The notes under the pieces: model-generated
Told to the model about the DNA's origin: nothing
Seen by the model: the letters and a program-made list of their open reading frames with translations, nothing else
Databases searched by the model: none
Assembly (NCBI GenBank): GCA_030611815.1
Contig: JAUWPC010000099.1
Location: 1-10,704, forward strand
DNA length: 10,704 nt
Direction: 5' to 3'
Origin: Desulfobacteraceae bacterium
GTDB lineage: Bacteria > Desulfobacterota > DSM-4660 > Desulfatiglandales > Desulfatiglandaceae
Made by a program: the position numbers and the translations under genes
Shown: positions 6,602 to 10,704 of the stretch, piece after piece
Layout: the number at the start of each line of letters is the position of its first letter
How positions within the stretch are numbered: the stretch's first letter is position 1

Positions 6602-9071
6602 ACACCTTCACTAATTTCACCGGCGTATTCCACCAGACCGGGTAGCCGCTTATAGGGTCTTGCCCTGCCTGGACAATGTTATTGGGATTGACGCCCTTGC
6701 CCTTCAGGAACTCGTCATAGGCGGTATGCCCGAACCCTAAGGGTAAATAGACAATACCGGGCATTGCCCCTTCAAAGAGATTTATGCGTACCTCCACTTC
6801 TCCGGCCGGCGATTTGACGACAACCAGCTCGCCTTCCTCGAGGTGGTATTTAGCAGCTGTCTTGGGATTGATAGCGGCAAAGGATTTATCCTTTAAAAGC
6901 TGATTTTCAAAGATGGTCTTATACAGAAAAGGTGGGCTCGGTATCCACCCGCTGGCTAAATTGATCATTTCATAGGGGAGCATCAGGAGCGGGTATACTG
7001 AGCGATCAGCACCGGCTTTCGGGGCCTGGTAATGGGCCATACAGGCCTCATCGTCTATGGCGGCGAGGCCCATATTTTTCAGGGCCGCTTTTTTTGATAT
7101 TTTGTTTGAGTAATGCTCAATCGCCTGGGCAATCAGTTTACTGCAGAATTCGAATTTCCCGCTTGGTGTGTTAAAGAGTCCCTGCCAGCTCTTGGGTGAA
7201 CTCACGGGACGATACCACATGCCCCCGGACTGTATTCCCTCCCACATCTCATCAAAGGACTTGTACCCGGGCTTGGGTCCATTTCCGGCTTTTTGCCTTT
7301 GCCATGCAGGGGCATCAGGGTCATAGCTGACAAGCCCTCCTCCGGCATCAAAGAGCCCTTTCGCCCTTGCCTGGAGGGCCTCTTCAAAATTTTCCCACGG
7401 AAAGCCTGATCCCACCGATTCACCGATGGCCCTTGACAACTCTATCACAACGTCCCCGGTGTTTCTCGTGTTATACAGGGGCTCTACCACCGGCTTCGAC
7501 AACCCGTAAAGGGGATACTGCAAGCCGGTTGGCCAGACAATATCATCTATCTTTTCGAGATAGGTACAGTCAGGAAGAATAAGATCAGCCATATTGGCCG
7601 TCTCATCACGGTAAGGGGAAAAACTGACGATAAACGGGACTTTTTCCAGGGCGTTTTTGAAGCCACCCCCGTCAGGGAGAGTAAAGAAAGGGTTAGCCGA
7701 GAATACGAGGAGTGTGTCCACAGGGGATTTGGGATTGCGGTTAATGGCATCTGTAAAATTGTTAATCAGACTATCGGTGAAGGGATATCGCATCGTCCCT
7801 GCCTGGTCGAGTCTCGGTCTCTTGAGCCCCTCGCTCGCAATAGCATCCACCTCCAAGGGAGGAAGATTGCTTAATGGAATGGGGTCAGGCAAGAGGACCC
7901 CCCCGGATCTGTTGATGCTCCCCTTCAGGGCATTTAGGCTCTGAACAGCCATAAACTCATACAAACTGCCGTTCAGACTATCTTTCCCTTTGCCGTAAAT
8001 TGCAACCGGGGCCTTTGCGTTAGCAAAGCCCTTGGCTAAAGAGACAATGGTTTTAGGATTTACCCCTGTTATTTTTGCCACTTGTTCAGGGGAGTATTTT
8101 TCAAGGACTAACGTCTTAAAACCGATGTGATTTGTCCCCTCCAATGATCTCCAATCATCGAAGCCGGAAGAATGGTCAGCTACAAACCGGGAATCATATT
8201 GACCCGACTTGATGATCACATGAGCAAGACCCAGGGCCAGAGCCCCATCGGTCCCGGGCTTGGGGGCGACCCACATATCTGCCTTGGAAGCCGTGTTTGA
8301 TGCCCTTGACTCTACCTGTACAATCCGGGTTTTTCTCTTGGCCGGATTCCCGTCATGCCACATGCCCCACGCATTCATCACCCTGCCTGGCGCTCCCCAT
8401 CCCTCAAGAAGGCCACATCCGAAGCTCAAAACGTAATCGGAATTTTCAAGGTCATAAGCCATAGGGGCCAGTGTCCCCTGCATAAGGAGGTTCCCCATCC
8501 GGTAGGTATCAGTTATGGAAAGGGGCCTGACATAATTAGGGCTTCCCATCGCCTTCATCAGCCGTTTGATCAAGACCGATACGGTTGTCCCTTCAGGATT
8601 TCCGTCCACGGCAGCAATTGCCTCGGGCGTTCCTTTCTTGCGAAGGTTTGAAATTCTCCCGGCCAATATGTCAAAGGCCTCACCCCAGGAAATTTCCGTA
8701 AATTCGCCCGCACCCCTGAGACCAGCACGCTTCATAGGACCGGTAAATCTTAAAGATTCATCGTAAAGCAACTGGAGCCCGCCCATACCTACCGGGCAAA
8801 TGCCTCCCGGGTTGACTGGATAGTCGGTACGGCCTTCAATCTTTACGGCCCTCTCATCCACCTTTTTCACCGCGATACCACATCCACCGGGACAGAGATT
8901 GCACACCGAGCTGACCTCTGTGAACTCACCCGTTGGGGGAACTGGCACCCAGGGCCAGTTTTGGGTCCATATGGCCACATCATCGGTTATTTTCCAGGGA
9001 AGCGGGGTTGCCTGAATGCCCGCTATCCCGCCAACGACAGCTGCGATGAAGTTCCTTCTGGTTAATTTCAT
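6600..9071 (-). CDS. qrcB: Qrc complex molybdopterin-oxidoreductase-family subunit QrcB
   Basis: QrcB is the large periplasmic subunit of the menaquinone reductase. The 823-residue product starts with a twin-arginine signal (TRRNFIA, Arg5-Arg6, then a hydrophobic AAVVGGIAGI stretch). It then has a cluster-binding motif C57-x2-C60-x3-C64-x27-C92 and the full length of a molybdopterin oxidoreductase large subunit. A C-terminal dinucleotide-binding domain is recognisable from LEEGELVVVKSPAGEVEV onward. Catalytic relatives carry a Cys, Ser or selenocysteine metal ligand some 25 residues before the DYVLSFG segment. Here that stretch (TYRMGNLLMQGTLAPMAYDL) has none, consistent with Qrc, whose large subunit is reported to lack the molybdenum cofactor. 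It lies 18 bp beyond a palindromic element and has AAGGGGA/AAGGA upstream of its ATG. The stop overlaps a heptamer array. Confidence 0.93.
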   Translation of the reverse strand: MKLTRRNFIAAVVGGIAGIQATPLPWKITDDVAIWTQNWPWVPVPPTGEFTEVSSVCNLCPGGCGIAVKKVDERAVKIEGRTDYPVNPGGICPVGMGGLQLLYDESLRFTGPMKRAGLRGAGEFTEISWGEAFDILAGRISNLRKKGTPEAIAAVDGNPEGTTVSVLIKRLMKAMGSPNYVRPLSITDTYRMGNLLMQGTLAPMAYDLENSDYVLSFGCGLLEGWGAPGRVMNAWGMWHDGNPAKRKTRIVQVESRASNTASKADMWVAPKPGTDGALALGLAHVIIKSGQYDSRFVADHSSGFDDWRSLEGTNHIGFKTLVLEKYSPEQVAKITGVNPKTIVSLAKGFANAKAPVAIYGKGKDSLNGSLYEFMAVQSLNALKGSINRSGGVLLPDPIPLSNLPPLEVDAIASEGLKRPRLDQAGTMRYPFTDSLINNFTDAINRNPKSPVDTLLVFSANPFFTLPDGGGFKNALEKVPFIVSFSPYRDETANMADLILPDCTYLEKIDDIVWPTGLQYPLYGLSKPVVEPLYNTRNTGDVVIELSRAIGESVGSGFPWENFEEALQARAKGLFDAGGGLVSYDPDAPAWQRQKAGNGPKPGYKSFDEMWEGIQSGGMWYRPVSSPKSWQGLFNTPSGKFEFCSKLIAQAIEHYSNKISKKAALKNMGLAAIDDEACMAHYQAPKAGADRSVYPLLMLPYEMINLASGWIPSPPFLYKTIFENQLLKDKSFAAINPKTAAKYHLEEGELVVVKSPAGEVEVRINLFEGAMPGIVYLPLGFGHTAYDEFLKGKGVNPNNIVQAGQDPISGYPVWWNTPVKLVKV

Positions 9072-9089
9072 AGTCCTTATCCCCTTACT

Positions 9090-9235
9090 TAGTGCCCATC
9101 CATAAATGGCTATTTTTCACAATCTCTTCGTCAGATTCGGATTTTAATCCTCGAAATACTTCAATGTATTCCTGCGGTTAAAACCCTCATTTTCCTTGAC
9201 CTTGCAAAAACTATCTCATTTCTGGATAGACACTA
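9090..9235. mobile_element. 146-bp palindromic MITE-like element between qrcA and qrcB
   Basis: The ends are imperfect inverted repeats: TAGTGCCCATCCATAAATG from 9090 and TAGTGTCTATCCAGAAATG read on the minus strand from 9235. They match at most of the first 19-21 positions. Similarity continues inward (GGATTTTAATCC against GGTTTTAACC), and the centre is AATAC-6-GTATT at 9155-9170, exactly at the midpoint. The whole element is therefore one diverged palindrome. Both ends carry TA, as expected for TA-duplicating mariner/IS630-type miniature elements. It has no ORF. It fills nearly all of the 161-bp gap, and its right end contains the qrcA stop codon (TAG, 9233-9235). Such an RNA would fold into a long hairpin inside the operon mRNA. 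Confidence 0.65.
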
Positions 9236-9961
9236 CTTATGACACACAAAACAGGCGTTGTTCTGTTCCTGGCCCTTCTCGGTATGGCACCTGGCACAGT
9301 CATCCATCTTCATACGATCCGAGAACTTCTTGTTCCAATAGAAACCGGAAATCCGTTTTCCCCAGATATTCATGCTGTAACCGGTCAACCTGTTCTTCAC
9401 ATATAATGGCAGCTTTTCGTTATCGGCAAAGTCCCCGTGGCAGGTGGCACAATCTATATTACCCATTTTGACGTGGGCGATATGGGAGAAATAAACGCAG
9501 TCAGGTTGTTTAGAGTAGACGAGCCAGGGAATTTCTTCCTCATTGGCGACATATTTTGTCATAAACGCTTTTTCTTCAGGCGTCTCTCCAAGGGGGGATT
9601 CGGGATCATCGTGGCATTCAGTGCAGCTTTCTAATTTTGGGATGCCGACAAAGGTCCCATCATCACGAAATGCATGACAAAACAAGCACTTCTCAGCCTT
9701 TGTTTCTCCCTCTATGCCATCCACCTTTTCAGAGTCGAGATGCAGGGCATGATTAAAATTGATCGGCTGGGGGTGTTTGGAATAAAGCACCGCTGGAAAG
9801 ATGACCCACCCCACGATCGAAGCTCCGATGAGGCCTAAAATGAAAAAGCCCACATCTTGAGCAAGAATATTTATGTTCATCCACCGTGGGAAAAAACCGG
9901 AAAGGGGACGGTCCCCGCCTTTATCAGAAGTCTTTTTGGAGGAATTCACTGGATCTTTCAT
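9233..9961 (-). CDS. qrcA: Qrc complex multihaem cytochrome c subunit QrcA
   Basis: QrcA accepts electrons from the periplasmic type I cytochrome c3 and feeds the Qrc complex. The 242-residue product has a hydrophilic N-terminus of about 34 residues, one membrane anchor (about 35-60, not obviously cleaved) and a periplasmic domain. I count five CXXCH haem motifs: 92-96, 113-117, 171-175, 222-226 and 237-241. Histidines suited to axial ligation occur in NFNHALH (68-74) and FSHIAH (158-163). The described Qrc cytochrome is, as I recall, hexahaem. The only other cysteine, C155 in PDCVYFSH, is a possible single-cysteine site. The gene is first in the qrc operon, about 55 nt from the predicted transcription start. 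GAGG lies 10 nt before the ATG. The TAG stop comes from the adjacent palindromic element. Confidence 0.9.
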   Translation of the reverse strand: MKDPVNSSKKTSDKGGDRPLSGFFPRWMNINILAQDVGFFILGLIGASIVGWVIFPAVLYSKHPQPINFNHALHLDSEKVDGIEGETKAEKCLFCHAFRDDGTFVGIPKLESCTECHDDPESPLGETPEEKAFMTKYVANEEEIPWLVYSKQPDCVYFSHIAHVKMGNIDCATCHGDFADNEKLPLYVKNRLTGYSMNIWGKRISGFYWNKKFSDRMKMDDCARCHTEKGQEQNNACFVCHK

Positions 9962-10004
9962 GATTGTTAAGCCTCTTACATCGAGTTTAGGGTTGATTGA
10001 CTAA

Positions 10005-10040
10005 GGGGCCAACAGCTTGTGCGTATTTATCTGCTGCCCC
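10005..10040. promoter_or_regulatory. Imperfect inverted repeat over the qrc -10 region
   Basis: GGGGCCAACAG (10005-10015) is mirrored by CTGCTGCCCC (10031-10040), pairing GGGGC with GCCCC and CAG with CTG across 15 bp. The pair brackets the predicted -10 box and transcription start of qrcA, the usual place for a repressor operator. Function is inferred from position only. Confidence 0.35.
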
Positions 10041-10052
10041 TATCTTTGTCAA
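10024..10052 (-). promoter_or_regulatory. Sigma-70-type promoter for the qrc operon
   Basis: On the minus strand there is a perfect TTGACA (10047-10052), a 17-nt spacer and an AT-rich -10 stretch GATAAATAC (best hexamer TAAATA at 10024-10029, a weak match). It lies between rpsU and qrcA and points at qrcA, so qrc can be transcribed independently of rpsU. Confidence 0.55.
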
Positions 10053-10070
10053 GAGAAAAAGTCTTTTCTC
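10053..10070. terminator. AT-rich hairpin after rpsU, touching the qrc -35 box
   Basis: GAGAAAA (10053-10059) and TTTTCTC (10064-10070) form a perfect 7-bp stem with a 4-nt loop, 19 bp after the rpsU stop. The stem is AT-rich and no U tract follows, so at best it is a weak terminator of rpsU. Because it abuts the -35 box it could instead be a protein-binding site. Confidence 0.3.
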
Positions 10071-10089
10071 ATCAGTCCTAACTCACTAC

Positions 10090-10275
10090 TTAGAAGCTTC
10101 TTACCCTCTTGCGGCGCCTCTTGGCTGCCTTTGCCCGTTTTTTCTTCTTCTGAACGCTCGGCTTGTCATAAAAGCGCCTTTCCTTGATTTCGGAAAAAAA
10201 CCCTTCCTTGGTTAGTTTTCTCTTCAGATCCCTAATCGCCTTTTCTATCTGATTATCACGAACAACAACTTTCAT
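10090..10275 (-). CDS. rpsU: Ribosomal protein bS21
   Basis: This 61-residue, very basic protein is small-subunit ribosomal protein bS21. It begins MKVVVRDNQIEKAIRDLKRK as the family does, continues with EIKERRFYDKPS and ends in a run of lysines and arginines (KKKKRAKAAKRRRKR). Length is typical. GAGG lies about 11 nt before the ATG, a somewhat long spacing. It is on the qrc strand, but the qrcA promoter lies between them, so they are probably separate units. Confidence 0.95.
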   Translation of the reverse strand: MKVVVRDNQIEKAIRDLKRKLTKEGFFSEIKERRFYDKPSVQKKKKRAKAAKRRRKRVRSF

Positions 10276-10293
10276 ATCTAAATATCCTCGTTT

Positions 10294-10415
10294 AAATTTG
10301 ATGGTCTCGTAAAAAGTCAGGTGCCGAATTTTTCTTGTTTGTAACCGCTTGATTTTGTTACATGCCGTTTTTAATTTTTGTGAATTTTGCGCCTTTTTGC
10401 GGCTTCATCAAATTT
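10294..10415. repeat. Inverted repeat AAATTTGATG/CATCAAATTT upstream of rpsU
   Basis: AAATTTGATG at 10294-10303 is exactly mirrored at 10406-10415, enclosing about 100 AT-rich bases in the rpsU leader or promoter region. No gene or clear promoter is visible between the arms. It may be a degraded palindromic element or a structured rpsU leader. Confidence 0.4.
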
Positions 10416-10426
10416 GATATCGCCAC

Positions 10427-10458
10427 AAAAAAAGCACCCCAATCGGATTTGAGATGCT
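10427..10458 (-). terminator. Probable intrinsic terminator after the 48-codon ORF
   Basis: Read on the minus strand, an 8-bp stem (AGCATCTC with GGGGTGCT, two G-U pairs) encloses a 10-nt loop and is followed by a run of seven T (10433 to 10427). It lies 46 nt beyond the stop of the small ORF at 10504-10650 and before rpsU. On the plus strand the stem is followed by only four T. Confidence 0.6.
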
Positions 10459-10503
10459 TTTCCTTCCCTTTAAAAACAGATCTGCCTTTAATGGTATGAT
10501 ATA

Positions 10504-10650
10504 TCACTCTACGGGCAGATACACATTTGATTTTACCTCTTGAATTGTCATGCAGGTTAAAAAGCACTCATTAGTTGTGGGGGTAATGTTGAATCCATTC
10601 GGACCGGAAGCCCTTATAAAATACGACTGAACTGGAAAACTTCCGACCAT
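10504..10650 (-). CDS. Small ORF of unknown function with strong ribosome binding site
   Basis: A 48-codon ORF begins at the ATG at 10650 and ends TGA at 10504-10506. AAGGGGGTGAT, one mismatch from the full anti-16S consensus, sits 5 nt before the start, which is the main reason to think it is translated. A probable terminator follows 46 nt downstream. The product begins MVGSFPVQSYFIRASGPNGF and ends IQEVKSNVYLPVE. It contains two cysteines (C29 and C33) in ECFLTC, and no signal peptide or membrane helix. I recognise no family. A frameshift from a longer gene is possible, since another minus frame is open through 10567-10358. That frame lacks a comparable site and runs through the terminator. 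Confidence 0.5.
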   Translation of the reverse strand: MVGSFPVQSYFIRASGPNGFNITPTTNECFLTCMTIQEVKSNVYLPVE

Positions 10651-10704
10651 TTTTAATCACCCCCTTTTGCCCTTTTTCCTATTAAATAACGATAACTTTA
10701 TTTC

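Noticed and set aside
10358..10567. Minus-strand 69-codon ORF near the right end
   Set aside because: It has no ribosome binding site, runs straight through a probable terminator and an inverted repeat, and resembles no known protein.
10546..10630. Plus-strand mini-ORF beginning MQVKKHS
   Set aside because: It has no ribosome binding site and is antisense to the better supported 48-codon ORF.

Overview
The window looks like a piece of a sulfate-reducing deltaproteobacterial (Desulfobacterota) chromosome. The main reason is a complete set of genes for the Qrc complex, the periplasmic cytochrome c3:menaquinone reductase known from sulfate reducers. Type II secretion genes, an L-aspartate oxidase and ribosomal protein S21 accompany it. 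I cannot name a genus from sequence alone.

Layout from left to right. Positions 38-1849 (minus strand) carry gspF then gspG, the inner-membrane platform and major pseudopilin of a type II secretion system. A good sigma-70-type promoter lies at 2008-2036, and no gspE is present next to them. Positions 1850-2348 are a 0.5-kb divergent intergenic region full of short tandem repeats. nadB (2349-3962, plus) makes iminoaspartate for NAD synthesis. It converges, with only 15 bp between stop codons, on a 52-codon single-helix membrane protein gene at 3978-4136 (minus). That small gene has a strong ribosome binding site and sits directly downstream of qrcD. Positions 4180-9961 (minus) are qrcA, qrcB, qrcC and qrcD in that transcription order, behind a TTGACA promoter at 10024-10052. 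rpsU lies at 10090-10275 (minus). The right end holds a probable intrinsic terminator and a 48-codon ORF of unknown function with a near-perfect Shine-Dalgarno sequence.

How it works together: QrcA (multihaem cytochrome) takes electrons from the periplasmic cytochrome c3 pool. QrcB (a molybdopterin-oxidoreductase fold that appears to lack the metal ligand) and QrcC (four cubane clusters) pass them to QrcD (NrfD-type membrane protein), where menaquinone is reduced. The 52-residue protein is a candidate fifth subunit or assembly factor.

The most unusual structural feature is that every gap inside the qrc operon holds a different repeat. Between qrcA and qrcB is a 146-bp palindromic, MITE-like element that provides the qrcA stop codon. 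Between qrcB and qrcC are two heptamer arrays, one of which overlaps the qrcB stop. Between qrcC and qrcD is an exact 19-nt inverted repeat. The gsp and nadB intergenic regions carry further 6-, 7- and 8-bp arrays.
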